A DNA stretch of 18,795 nt from Bacteroidota bacterium. Its GTDB lineage: Bacteria; Bacteroidota; Bacteroidia; Chitinophagales; Chitinophagaceae. The translations under genes were made by a program, and so were the position numbers. The DNA lies in assembly GCA_023392575.1 (NCBI GenBank), contig JAEVYV010000073.1, positions 1-18,795 on the forward strand. Direction: 5' to 3'. Positions 6,710 through 14,486 of this stretch are shown here, in pieces. The notes under the pieces are model-generated. The model saw nothing but the letters and a program-made list of their open reading frames with translations. It did no database searches and was not told the origin of the DNA. Numbering within the stretch: the stretch's first letter is position 1; each line of letters opens with the position of its first letter.

Positions 6710-7974
6710 TGCAGGTTACAATACAACCCTCGAACGTAAAAGGCACCATTACGGCGCCCACCTCAAAAAGTGCCATGCAAAGAGCTTGTGCCGCGGCCTT
6801 GCTCAAAGGCGGAAAAACCGTTTTGCACAATCCGGGGTCTTCTGCCGATGACCAGGCGGCTCTTGATATTATACAGCAACTAGGCGCCACCGTGGTTCAT
6901 GCCGATGGCACGACCATCATTGAAAGCGCCGGTGTAAAGCCGGTTGCCAACGCCATTCATTGCGGTGAAAGCGGCTTGTCCGTTCGCATGTTTACTTCCA
7001 TTGCAGCCTTAAGCAGCCAGCCGGTTACCATAACAGGAAGCGGGAGTCTGGTCAAACGGCCCCTGTCTTTTTTTAATGAGGTGTTGCCCCAATTGGATGT
7101 GCGGGTGACCAGCAACAACGGCCTGCTTCCCTTGCAGGTACAAGGGCCATTGCAGCCCCGAACCATTACCGTGGACGGCTCGTTGTCCTCACAGTTTTTA
7201 ACGGGCCTGTTGTTTGCTTTTGCGGCAGCCAATGCCAGCGAGGTCTCCATTAAGGTCGACAATCTTAACAGCAAGCCCTACATCGACCTTACCCTGCAGA
7301 TAATGGAAGACTTTGGTTTGAAAACGCCGATCAACACGAATTACCAGGAATTTTATTTTGGCCGACAGGCGCCTTCTCAGTTTGCCAATGAATCCATACA
7401 CTATTCGGTGGAAGGCGATTGGAGCGGTGGCGCTTTTCTATTGGTAGCCGGCGCTGTAGCGGGTGATGTGGTGGTGCGCGGCTTGGATGTGTTTTCCACC
7501 CAAGCCGACAAGGCCATATTGCAGGCACTAATGCAGGCGGGGGCTGCCATCAGTATTGAAGAAAAACAAATCAGTGTAAAAGAAAGCCCGCTGAAAGCTT
7601 TTCATTTTAATGCCACGGATTGTCCGGACCTGTTTCCCCCCTTGGTGGCACTGGCTTCTTTTTGCGAGGGTACCACGGCCATTGAAGGTGTTCACCGCTT
7701 AACCCATAAGGAAAGCAACAGGGCTTTAACCCTTCAGGAAGAGTTTGGAAAACTGGGAGTGGAGGTTGTGTTGCAAGACGACCTGATGCTGATCAAAGGC
7801 GGAGGAACGATAAAGGGGGCCAGGGTCCATTCTCATCACGATCACCGCATCGCCATGGCCTGTGCCGTAGCGGCTTTGAAAGCAGATGCCGTAACCATGG
7901 TTGACGGAGCGGAAGCCGTAAACAAATCCTATCCTGATTTTTGGAACCACTTGTCGCAACTGCAGCATTCCTGA
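6709..7974 (+). CDS. aroA: 3-Phosphoshikimate 1-carboxyvinyltransferase (EPSP synthase)
   Basis: Transfers the enolpyruvyl group of PEP to shikimate 3-phosphate, step 6 of the pathway. The 421-aa product has the N-terminal PTSKSAMQR (17-25) with the substrate-binding Lys, Ser and Arg, GESGLSVR (86-93), KRPLSF (116-121), a SSQ triad in DGSLSSQFLTG, DCPDLFP with the catalytic Asp, HKESNRA, DHRIAMA and a C-terminal KSYPDFW. The PEP loop differs from the E. coli GNAGTAMRP: GESGLSVRM, so the positions aligned with E. coli Thr97 and Pro101 are Leu and Met. The Gly aligned with Gly96 is kept. Overlaps aroB by one base and abuts the methyltransferase gene (stop and ATG adjacent). Confidence 0.96.
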   Translation: MQVTIQPSNVKGTITAPTSKSAMQRACAAALLKGGKTVLHNPGSSADDQAALDIIQQLGATVVHADGTTIIESAGVKPVANAIHCGESGLSVRMFTSIAALSSQPVTITGSGSLVKRPLSFFNEVLPQLDVRVTSNNGLLPLQVQGPLQPRTITVDGSLSSQFLTGLLFAFAAANASEVSIKVDNLNSKPYIDLTLQIMEDFGLKTPINTNYQEFYFGRQAPSQFANESIHYSVEGDWSGGAFLLVAGAVAGDVVVRGLDVFSTQADKAILQALMQAGAAISIEEKQISVKESPLKAFHFNATDCPDLFPPLVALASFCEGTTAIEGVHRLTHKESNRALTLQEEFGKLGVEVVLQDDLMLIKGGGTIKGARVHSHHDHRIAMACAVAALKADAVTMVDGAEAVNKSYPDFWNHLSQLQHS

Positions 7975-8670
7975 ATGAACCATTCACTTCAAATATTGGA
8001 ATCGTGGAAGGCGAATGCCCGGAACTGGATTGCCTCCATTCAGGGAGGGGAGATCGAGAGCCGTTTGCTGGCTACCAATGGTGCAATTGTTAATTGCGTG
8101 TGCTCCTGTCTTCCGAAAAAGGTTTTGGACATTGGCTGTGGCGAAGGCTGGTTGGTACGGGAGCTGAGGAAAAAGGGGATAGAGGCATATGGCGCAGACG
8201 GCGTCAAGCAATTGGTTGCGGAAGCCATAAAAAACGACGGTCCTAACTACTACCACGTGACCTACGAAGAAATCGCCGGGGGCAGACATGCCTTGCCTTC
8301 TTCTTTGGACGCAGTGGTCATTAATTTTGCGTTGATCGACAAAGAAAATACAGAAGCCCTGATCCGGTATGTTCCCAGCCTGTTGCAACAAGCCGGCTAC
8401 TTATTTATTCAAACGCTGCATCCTTTAACCATTGCCCTGACCGATGAATACAAAACGGGCTGGAAGGACGGCAGCTGGAACGGAATGAAACAAAATTTTG
8501 TTCAGCCCTATTTCTGGTATTTCAGAACCCTGGAAGATTGGATGAATTTGTTCAGGCAAAGCGGATTTACGTTGGAAGAGATGAGAGAGCCCATTCATCC
8601 GGGTACCGGCAAACCCGCATCGGTTATTTTTGTTTTAAAGCAAAACAGCAGATTAAAAAATAGATTATGA
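7975..8670 (+). CDS. Class I SAM-dependent methyltransferase of unknown substrate
   Basis: A 231-aa soluble protein with the SAM-binding motif I VLDIGCGEGWLVREL (50-64), an acidic residue in YGADG at the end of the second strand, and a later SLDAVVINFAL segment matching motif II. The rest follows the Rossmann-like methyltransferase fold, with a C-terminal part rich in Trp, Phe and Tyr that may form the acceptor site. The substrate is not recognisable. The gene is embedded in the aromatic operon: its ATG directly follows the aroA stop and its own stop overlaps the aroC ATG by 4 nt (ATGA), so it is co-translated with pathway enzymes. That suggests a role tied to chorismate or a product, but this is context only. 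Confidence 0.85.
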   Translation: MNHSLQILESWKANARNWIASIQGGEIESRLLATNGAIVNCVCSCLPKKVLDIGCGEGWLVRELRKKGIEAYGADGVKQLVAEAIKNDGPNYYHVTYEEIAGGRHALPSSLDAVVINFALIDKENTEALIRYVPSLLQQAGYLFIQTLHPLTIALTDEYKTGWKDGSWNGMKQNFVQPYFWYFRTLEDWMNLFRQSGFTLEEMREPIHPGTGKPASVIFVLKQNSRLKNRL

Positions 8671-9665
8671 ACTCATTTGGAAGGTTGTTTCGGGTAACCA
8701 TTTTTGGCGAATCGCATGGCCCTTCGGTGGGCATTACCATTGATGGTTGTCCCGCAGGATTGCCGCTGGTTGAAGAGGATTTTGCTGTCGATCTGGAACG
8801 GCGCAAGGGCGGCATGCAAAAAGGAACCACGCCCCGTAAAGAAGAAGATAAACCCATTTTTGTTACCGGTGTATTCAACAACAAAACCACCGGTGCACCG
8901 CTCACCATTGTTTTTGAAAATAAAAATACCCGCTCGGGTGATTACGAGAAGCAAAAAGCCATACCCCGCCCGGGGCATGCCGATTTTGTAGCCAACAAAA
9001 AATTTGGCGGCCACGAAGATTTCAGGGGCGGCGGGCATTTTAGCGGAAGGCTTACGGTTTGCCTGGTAGCCGCAGGTGTTGTGGCCAAAAAAATGCTGCA
9101 GGGTATTTCTGTCGAGGCCACCATAAAGGAAATCGGTGGCGAAAAAGATATTGAGGCGGGCCTGCAAAAAGCAATTGATGCAAAGGATTCGGTGGGCGGC
9201 ATTGTGGAGTGCACGGTCAACGGCTTGCCCATTGGCCTGGGCGAACCTTTTTTTGATTCGGTAGAATCCATGATCAGCCATGTGGTTTTTTCCATTCCGG
9301 CTGTAAAAGGGATTGAATTTGGCGCTGGTTTTGGTGCGGCCCGAATGTTTGGCAGCGAACACAACGACGCCATTACCGATGCTTTGGGGCATACCAGAAC
9401 CAATCATGCCGGCGGCATTGTTGGCGGCATCACCAATGGCAATAACCTGGTGTTCCGCGTGGCAATCAAACCCACTTCCTCAACGCCCAAAGAACAGCAA
9501 TCCTGGAACTGGGAAACTCAGCAAACAGAAACATTTTCGATCAAGGGCCGCCACGATCTTTGCATTGCGCTGCGTGTGCCTCCTGTTTTGGAAGCCGCCA
9601 CGGCCCTGGTGCTGGCCGACATGATGTTGCTGGAGCAAACAATAAAGCGCATACACACAACCTGA
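8667..9665 (+). CDS. aroC: Chorismate synthase
   Basis: Makes chorismate from EPSP with reduced FMN as cofactor, the last shikimate step. The 332-aa product has FGESHGPSVG (13-22) with the conserved His17, ERRKGG (44-49), RPGHADF (101-107) with a second key His, then FRGGGHFSGRLT (119-130) and the C-terminal KGRHDLC and ATALVLAD. The segment HFSGR replaces the RSSAR seen in E. coli-type enzymes; the conserved second Arg is kept. The protein is short for the family (often 350-390 aa) but both ends carry the expected motifs. Last gene of the operon; no convincing terminator is visible in the 176 bp that follow. Confidence 0.96.
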   Translation: MNSFGRLFRVTIFGESHGPSVGITIDGCPAGLPLVEEDFAVDLERRKGGMQKGTTPRKEEDKPIFVTGVFNNKTTGAPLTIVFENKNTRSGDYEKQKAIPRPGHADFVANKKFGGHEDFRGGGHFSGRLTVCLVAAGVVAKKMLQGISVEATIKEIGGEKDIEAGLQKAIDAKDSVGGIVECTVNGLPIGLGEPFFDSVESMISHVVFSIPAVKGIEFGAGFGAARMFGSEHNDAITDALGHTRTNHAGGIVGGITNGNNLVFRVAIKPTSSTPKEQQSWNWETQQTETFSIKGRHDLCIALRVPPVLEAATALVLADMMLLEQTIKRIHTT

Positions 9666-9841
9666 AGCTTTTCGTTTTTTCAGAATTTTGATTGCTCGTA
9701 ATCGTTGGTGATCCGCATAATTCATTATGGATTACTCTTACTCGTTTGTTGCCGTCGGCGGTTGTGTTGATAAAATAACACCCTGTTATGAAGGGGAAAG
9801 TGTAAAATTTTTATCTTGTATGAAAATCGCTACGCAATCCT

Positions 9842-11518
9842 ATGGTGAAACAAGAGTACGGGCTATGTAAATCTTTCAAACTCTTTCTCGGTTTTTTAGC
9901 CTTTTTTTTATCCTGTAACGAACGGCCCCGCATTGATCAAAAGGAAATTGTGGAGACACCCGAGGAGATCAATGTCAAGGCAGAAGTGTTGATCCAGGGA
10001 ACACTTAAGGATATTCTTCAAAACGACAGGAGCATCGGCGACTCCTTTAAACTGAAAAATGCTGCGGTGGTGCAGCATTTGTATAACGAGCATTCCTTTC
10101 AACCCTTATGGTCCGAAAAAGGAGCTTTTAACAGTTGGGGCGACTCCTTGTTTTCCTTGCTGGATAGCGCCGCTACGTATGGTTTGTTTTCACAAGATTA
10201 TTACCAGGAGAAATTAGCGGGGTTCCGAAAAGAGCTGGTCCTGGACACCGCCCGGGAAAACAAACTGGATGCGGCCAAGTGGGCCTACAGCGATCTTCTG
10301 CTCACTTCTGCCTTCATTCAAATCGTACGGGATCTGGTTAAGGGAAGGCTGCTGCCGGACAGCGTGTTGGTCAAGGATTCCCTGCTGACCCCGGCGTTTT
10401 ATGCCACGCAATTCCAGCAGTTCACAAAAACACCGGTTGCGGAATTTACTTCACAGCTCGAACCGCAACACGAGGGGTACAAAAAGCTAAAGCTTGCCCT
10501 GCGCACTTTTCTTAAAGAAGCCGAGTTTAAGAACTTTACGTTTGTTAAATCTGCCGACAGCACTCGTTTGCGCACCCTTGTCTACCAAAGAATCGCAGAG
10601 GAGGATTCCCTGCTCAGTAAAACAGAAGCTCCGGATTCCGCCGCCATTGCCGCCGCTGTAAAAACATATCAAAAGAAAAACGGCTTTAAGGTGAACGGCC
10701 AGATATCGGCTGCGCTGATCAACAAACTAAACGATACGGACCGGGAACGGTTCATTCGCATTGCCATTACGCTTGATAAGTTCAAGATGCTGCAGCCGCT
10801 TCCGGAGCAATACATTTGGGTAAACATCCCCAGTTATTATTTACAGGTAAGGGACTGTGATACAGTGGCCCTCACCTCCAGAATTGTGGTCGGCAAGCCC
10901 GAAACGAAAACGCCCATCATTACCAGCGCCATTACCGATATGATCACGTATCCCAGGTGGCATATCCCTTTAAGCATCATTAAAAAGGAAATCCTGCCGG
11001 GTTTAAAAAAAGATCCCGGATATACCTTGCGCAAAGGGTACACTTTGTTCGACAAGGACGGTAACGAAGTCGATCCGTATACGATAAATTGGTCGCGGTA
11101 CAAAGACGGCATTCCATATAACGTAGTGCAGGGCAGCGGCGACGAAAATGCTTTGGGTGTGATGAAGTTTAATTTTCCCAACAAGCATTCCGTGTACCTG
11201 CACGATACCAACCAACGGTATTTATTCAGCAAAAGCAACCGTGCGTTAAGCCACGGCTGTGTGCGGGTGCAGGCCTGGCAGGAGCTGACCAATTTTATCC
11301 TGCGCAATGACAGTGCTTTCAGCGAAAAGGCCATACCCGTGGACAGTGTAAAACAATGGCTGGCGCTGAAGGAAAAACGGGTTGTTCCCGTACGGAAAAG
11401 ACTTCCTTTATTTATCCGGTATTTTAGCTGCGAAGCAAAGAACGACCAGGTTGTTTTTTACGAAGACATCTATGGTGAAGACCGCAGAATAAGAGAGAGC
11501 ACTTTTTCAGATAAATAA
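9842..11518 (+). CDS. L,D-transpeptidase, YcbB-like, probable lipoprotein
   Basis: Forms 3-3 crosslinks in peptidoglycan or anchors proteins to it; acts in the periplasm. The 558-aa product starts with a hydrophobic signal (14-24) ending at FLSC with Cys25, a loose lipobox. Residues about 60-260 resemble the helical scaffold domain of YcbB, and about 275-300 look like a short peptidoglycan-binding repeat (AVKTYQKKNGFKVNG). The YkuD catalytic domain runs from about 318 to 500, with IVVGKPETKTPI, YLHDTN and the active-site SHGCVRV (His471, Cys473). The ATG at 9842 is the only start that keeps the signal peptide. It lies 9 nt before the RlpA-like gene, so both are probably co-transcribed. A poor -7 box (TATCTTGT near 9812) is the only promoter hint. 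Confidence 0.92.
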   Translation: MVKQEYGLCKSFKLFLGFLAFFLSCNERPRIDQKEIVETPEEINVKAEVLIQGTLKDILQNDRSIGDSFKLKNAAVVQHLYNEHSFQPLWSEKGAFNSWGDSLFSLLDSAATYGLFSQDYYQEKLAGFRKELVLDTARENKLDAAKWAYSDLLLTSAFIQIVRDLVKGRLLPDSVLVKDSLLTPAFYATQFQQFTKTPVAEFTSQLEPQHEGYKKLKLALRTFLKEAEFKNFTFVKSADSTRLRTLVYQRIAEEDSLLSKTEAPDSAAIAAAVKTYQKKNGFKVNGQISAALINKLNDTDRERFIRIAITLDKFKMLQPLPEQYIWVNIPSYYLQVRDCDTVALTSRIVVGKPETKTPIITSAITDMITYPRWHIPLSIIKKEILPGLKKDPGYTLRKGYTLFDKDGNEVDPYTINWSRYKDGIPYNVVQGSGDENALGVMKFNFPNKHSVYLHDTNQRYLFSKSNRALSHGCVRVQAWQELTNFILRNDSAFSEKAIPVDSVKQWLALKEKRVVPVRKRLPLFIRYFSCEAKNDQVVFYEDIYGEDRRIRESTFSDK

Positions 11519-11527
11519 AATCTGCCT

Positions 11528-11941
11528 ATGCGATACCTGTTCTTATTTTATTGGCTAACCCCTCTGGTGTTTGCTTTCCATGCAGAGGTTAGAATCTCAG
11601 AAAAGTCACGAACGCATGCCACGAGCCACAAGCCCAAGGTGTATTATGGCATTGCCAGTTATTATGCCGATAAATTCAACGGAAGGCCTACCGCCAACGG
11701 TGAAATATATAGTCATCAAAAACTAACAGCAGCCTGCAATATATTGCCCTTGGGCACCTGGATACGGGTGACCAACCTGCGAAACAACAAAACCATTATT
11801 GTGCGGACAAATGACAGGCTGCATCCCCGAATGAAAAGGATTGTTGATTTGAGCCGTTCCGCGGCAGAAAAACTGGCTTATACAGGGCGGGGGTTGACCC
11901 AGGTAAAAGTGGAGGTGATCGAAAAAGAAAAGCTCGAATGA
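11528..11941 (+). CDS. Small RlpA-like double-psi beta-barrel protein, secreted
   Basis: RlpA proteins are septal-ring lytic transglycosylases acting on glycan strands without peptides. This 137-aa form has a signal peptide (1-17, cleavage near VFA-FHA) and one RlpA/DPBB domain: GIASYYADKFNGRPTANGE (41-59), LTAACNILPLGTWIRVTNL (66-84), IVRTNDR (91-97) and IVDLSRSAA (105-113). There is no SPOR domain. Glu59 and Asp96 match conserved acidic positions, but the position of the RlpA catalytic His (TAAH in most members) is Cys70. Spacing to the acidic residues is unchanged, so the alignment is secure. It may be a non-lytic or altered enzyme. It follows the L,D-transpeptidase by 9 nt, a cell-wall pair. 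Confidence 0.88.
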   Translation: MRYLFLFYWLTPLVFAFHAEVRISEKSRTHATSHKPKVYYGIASYYADKFNGRPTANGEIYSHQKLTAACNILPLGTWIRVTNLRNNKTIIVRTNDRLHPRMKRIVDLSRSAAEKLAYTGRGLTQVKVEVIEKEKLE

Positions 11942-12018
11942 GTCATGAACCGGATAAATAAATTTCGTTATTTTAAATCATTTGCTTTTATTTTGTTTTG
12001 ACCAAACCAAACAACATT

Positions 12019-13356
12019 ATGAGGAAATTGCTTGCTCTGTTGATTTTCTTTGCCTCCTTTATTCAGATGTCGGGGGCGCAGGAAAATTCTATTCGTCCCG
12101 CAGCTTTAGGCGTAAGTTTCTTTTTCAATGATTTTGTTACTCCGCAGCGTATCCGCTCAGGCTCCTTATCGCAGGTATTGCGGGAACACAAATGGGCTAA
12201 GTTTACGGAAATGTCACCGGGACTGGCGCTCACTTATTTCAAGGGATTAAGAAAATACATTGATTTTGCCGGTACGGCATCGGTTTCGTTTCCCAGTGTG
12301 CCGCTTCCTCAAAAAAACAACAGCTCCAGCGATGCGATGCTGCTGGAGGCAGATGCTTCTTTTAACTTTAAAATGTTTTCGGAAGACTACTGGGTTACTC
12401 CCTACCTGATTGCCGGAGTAGGGGCCAGCAAATACAAAAGTTATTATGGCGCTTTTATGCCCTTGGGTGGCGGGGTAAAAGTCAATTTCTTTGACGAGGC
12501 TTCGTTGTTTATTACCAGTCAATACCGCGTGCCGGTAACAACGGAAACAAACAATTACCACTTGTTTTACAGCATAGGTATTTCCGGCGTTGTAGGAAAA
12601 AAGAAGGACGCTGAGGTTAAGGACGCCACACCGCCACCACCCATTGACACCGATGGCGACGGTATACCCGACAACTCCGATCAATGTCCCACGGTTGCCG
12701 GCACCTTAAAATACAAGGGCTGTCCCATACCGGATACGGATAAAGACGGGATCAACGACGAGGAAGATCAATGCCCAACGGTTGCCGGCCTGGCGAAATA
12801 TAAAGGCTGCCCCGTTCCGGATACAGATAAGGATGGAGTGAATGATGAAGAAGACAAATGCCCCACCGTGGCCGGGGTGGCTCGTTACCAGGGCTGTCCT
12901 GTGCCCGACACCGACAACGACGGTGTGAATGACGAAGAAGACAGATGCCCTACGGTGCCTGGCCCCAAGGAAAATAATGGTTGCCCCGAAGTAAAGGAAG
13001 AAGTGGTCACTCGTGTGAACTATGCCGCGAAGAATATTTTCTTTATCACGGGCAGCGCCAAACTTTCAAGTAAATCGTACAAGGCCCTGGACGAGGTCGC
13101 CAAGATTTTGAGCGAGGATCATAATTTAAAATTGTCCATTGAAGGCCATACGGATAATGTTGGCAAACCCCAGTTCAATCAGACCTTGAGCGAAGGCCGT
13201 GCCGCCAGTGTAAAGGCCTATCTTGCCAATAAAGGAATTGACGAAAGCCGTCTGACTTCGGTGGGTTTCGGCATGGACCAACCCATTGCGGACAACAAGA
13301 CCGCTGCGGGCCGTGCTCAAAACCGGAGGGTGGAAATGAAATTGGGTTATGAGTAA
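12019..13356 (+). CDS. OmpA-family outer membrane protein with TSP3 calcium-binding repeats
   Basis: A structural protein linking outer membrane and peptidoglycan. The 445-aa precursor has a signal peptide (1-20, cleavage SGA-QE). Residues about 25-195 alternate hydrophobic and polar residues as expected of an 8-stranded outer-membrane barrel. Four thrombospondin type-3 repeats follow (210-325), each with DTDxDG...D acidic clusters that bind Ca2+ in this fold and a CPTV...GCP cysteine pair. The OmpA C-terminal domain (about 331-445) has GHTDNVG, LSEGRAASVKAYL and AQNRRVEM, which binds diaminopimelate in peptidoglycan. ATG 12019 is preferred over an in-frame TTG at 11998 because it begins the signal peptide. 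The upstream 77 bp are AT-rich, with TATTTTG near 11989 as an imperfect -7 box. A strong terminator follows. Confidence 0.95.
   Translation: MRKLLALLIFFASFIQMSGAQENSIRPAALGVSFFFNDFVTPQRIRSGSLSQVLREHKWAKFTEMSPGLALTYFKGLRKYIDFAGTASVSFPSVPLPQKNNSSSDAMLLEADASFNFKMFSEDYWVTPYLIAGVGASKYKSYYGAFMPLGGGVKVNFFDEASLFITSQYRVPVTTETNNYHLFYSIGISGVVGKKKDAEVKDATPPPPIDTDGDGIPDNSDQCPTVAGTLKYKGCPIPDTDKDGINDEEDQCPTVAGLAKYKGCPVPDTDKDGVNDEEDKCPTVAGVARYQGCPVPDTDNDGVNDEEDRCPTVPGPKENNGCPEVKEEVVTRVNYAAKNIFFITGSAKLSSKSYKALDEVAKILSEDHNLKLSIEGHTDNVGKPQFNQTLSEGRAASVKAYLANKGIDESRLTSVGFGMDQPIADNKTAAGRAQNRRVEMKLGYE
12646..12993 (+). repeat. Four tandem 87-bp TSP3 repeats
   Basis: Four in-frame units of exactly 87 bp (29 codons) start at 12646, 12733, 12820 and 12907. 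Units 2 and 3 are the most alike, unit 4 the most diverged at its end. The shared pattern is DTDxDGxxDxxDxCPTVxGxxxxxGCPxP. Equal lengths and high similarity point to expansion by duplication, so copy number may vary between strains. Confidence 0.95.
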
Positions 13357-13374
13357 GAGGAAGACGATTTAATA

Positions 13375-13406
13375 AAAAAATGCGCATCAACCGATGCGCA
13401 TTTTTT
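13375..13406. terminator. Bidirectional terminator between ompA-like and hbd genes
   Basis: A perfect 14-bp stem (13375-13388 with 13393-13406) with an AACC loop. The GC core TGCGCATC is flanked by A6 on the left and T6 on the right, so it works as an intrinsic terminator on both strands. It sits between the convergent OmpA-family gene and the 3-hydroxyacyl-CoA dehydrogenase gene. Confidence 0.95.
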
Positions 13407-13419
13407 GTAATTGGCTTTT

Positions 13420-14313
13420 TTATTGAAACCTCGGACTTACCAGTAAATCTTTGCTGCCGGGGGTATAGGCATAAAACCCTTCACCGGATTTAACACCCAG
13501 CTTTTTTGCCGCCACCATGTTCACCAGCAAAGGGCAGGGGGCGTATTTGGGATTGCCAAAGCCTTCGTGCAGCACGTTTAAAATACTCAGGCAAACATCC
13601 AAACCAATGAAATCGGCTAGCTGCAGCGGCCCCATGGGGTGCGCCATACCCAGCTTCATGATCGTATCAATTTCTTCCACGCCGGCTACGCCTTCGTACA
13701 AACTGTAAATCGCTTCGTTGATCATCGGCATCAAAATGCGGTTGGCAATAAAACCAGGGTAGTCGTGAACAACACAAGGTATTTTGCCCAGTTGTTTGCT
13801 CAATTCAACAATGGTGTTGCTCACTTCTGTTGTGGTGGCATAGCCATTAATGATCTCCACCAGTTTCATGACAGGCACCGGGTTCATGAAGTGCATGCCA
13901 ATCACTTTTTCGGGGCGGGACGTTACAGAAGCAATTTTGGTGATGGAAATGGACGACGTGTTGGTGGCCAATATGCACTGGGCAGGAGCATATTCGTCCA
14001 TCTGTTTAAAAATAGTCAGTTTTAAGTCTATGTTCTCCGTTGCGGCCTCCACAACCACATCGGCGTTTTTTACACCGGCTGCAATGGATACATGGAGTTT
14101 TATGTTGTTGAGCGCCGCTTCCTTTACTTCCGCACCAATGCTTCCTTTGGCAATCTGCCGGTCGAAGTTTTTGGTGATGGTGGTTAGCGCTTTGTTCAAT
14201 TGGTCCTGAGAAACATCGATCAGGTTTACTTCAAATCCGTTTTGGGCAAACACGTGGGCAATGCCGTTTCCCATGGTGCCGGCGCCTATTACGGCAATCG
14301 TTTTAATAGCCAT
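13420..14313 (-). CDS. 3-Hydroxybutyryl-CoA dehydrogenase
   Basis: Interconverts 3-hydroxyacyl-CoA and 3-oxoacyl-CoA with NAD(P)(H), in fatty acid, butanoate or phenylacetate metabolism. The 297-aa sequence has the N-terminal dinucleotide-binding motif GAGTMG (10-15), VVEAATE (about 87-93), NTSSIS, the HFMNPVP segment with the catalytic His paired with a downstream Glu, PGFIANRI with the active-site Asn, and the dimerisation domain with GPLQLADFIGLD. Length is typical of PaaH/Hbd/FadB2-type single-domain enzymes (about 285-300 aa). No crotonase domain is fused. It is a single transcription unit: its own -7 box lies 22 nt upstream and a terminator lies downstream. The pathway cannot be fixed from the neighbours. 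Confidence 0.94.
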   Translation of the reverse strand: MAIKTIAVIGAGTMGNGIAHVFAQNGFEVNLIDVSQDQLNKALTTITKNFDRQIAKGSIGAEVKEAALNNIKLHVSIAAGVKNADVVVEAATENIDLKLTIFKQMDEYAPAQCILATNTSSISITKIASVTSRPEKVIGMHFMNPVPVMKLVEIINGYATTTEVSNTIVELSKQLGKIPCVVHDYPGFIANRILMPMINEAIYSLYEGVAGVEEIDTIMKLGMAHPMGPLQLADFIGLDVCLSILNVLHEGFGNPKYAPCPLLVNMVAAKKLGVKSGEGFYAYTPGSKDLLVSPRFQ

Positions 14314-14335
14314 GATTGGGTTGAATTAAGAGCCG

Positions 14336-14343
14336 CAAACCTA
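14336..14343 (-). promoter_or_regulatory. -7 promoter box of the 3-hydroxybutyryl-CoA dehydrogenase gene
   Basis: On the minus strand the bases read TAGGTTTG, a perfect TAnnTTTG. It lies 22 nt before the ATG at 14313, giving a 5' UTR of roughly 15 nt. No clear TTG/TTTG -33 partner is visible at the usual distance. Confidence 0.55.
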
Positions 14344-14404
14344 AGAAAAATTGAAGGAATGAATGTATTGAGTGGCAGATCGAAAAGGAAAATGACATGT
14401 TTTC

Positions 14405-14470
14405 GGGCAAGGCCTCCGGAGCAGAAATTCAGCGAGGGAGAAAGTTTGGTTGTCCGGGCAAGCCTTGCCC
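14405..14470. repeat. 66-bp REP-like palindromic element in the divergent intergenic region
   Basis: The element is bounded by perfect 9-bp inverted repeats, GGGCAAGGC (14405-14413) and GCCTTGCCC (14462-14470), with an inner CCGG/CCGG pairing (14416-14419 with 14454-14457). The right end alone forms a compact palindrome GGGCAAGCCTTGCCC (14456-14470). It lies between the two divergent promoters and its right end falls between the -33 and -7 boxes of the downstream gene. It could be a dispersed repeat of the REP/MITE kind or an operator; the window holds only one copy. Confidence 0.5.
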
Positions 14471-14482
14471 TTAGTATTTTTG
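14450..14482 (+). promoter_or_regulatory. Promoter of the RmlD-like reductase gene
   Basis: A perfect -7 box TATTTTTG (14475-14482) has a TTG (14450-14452) 22 nt upstream, an acceptable -33 spacing for Bacteroidota. The box ends only 4 nt before the ATG at 14487, so the transcript should be leaderless or nearly so. The palindrome at 14456-14470 occupies the spacer. Confidence 0.6.
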
Positions 14483-14486
14483 GTTC

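Noticed and set aside
9662..9683. Hairpin CTGAA...TTCAG after aroC as a terminator
   Set aside because: Only five A/T-rich pairs, with the T-run in the loop rather than after the stem.
9711..9732. Small palindrome CATAAT-TC-ATTATG in the aroC to L,D-transpeptidase gap
   Set aside because: AT-rich with a 2-nt spacer; such sequences arise by chance, and no promoter or second copy ties it to regulation.
9820..9870. Short 16-codon ORF overlapping the L,D-transpeptidase start
   Set aside because: No codon bias toward any amino acid and no terminator nearby, so there is no sign of a leader peptide.
11954..11974. AAATAA/TTATTT hairpin before the OmpA-family gene
   Set aside because: Six A-T pairs only, too weak for a terminator.
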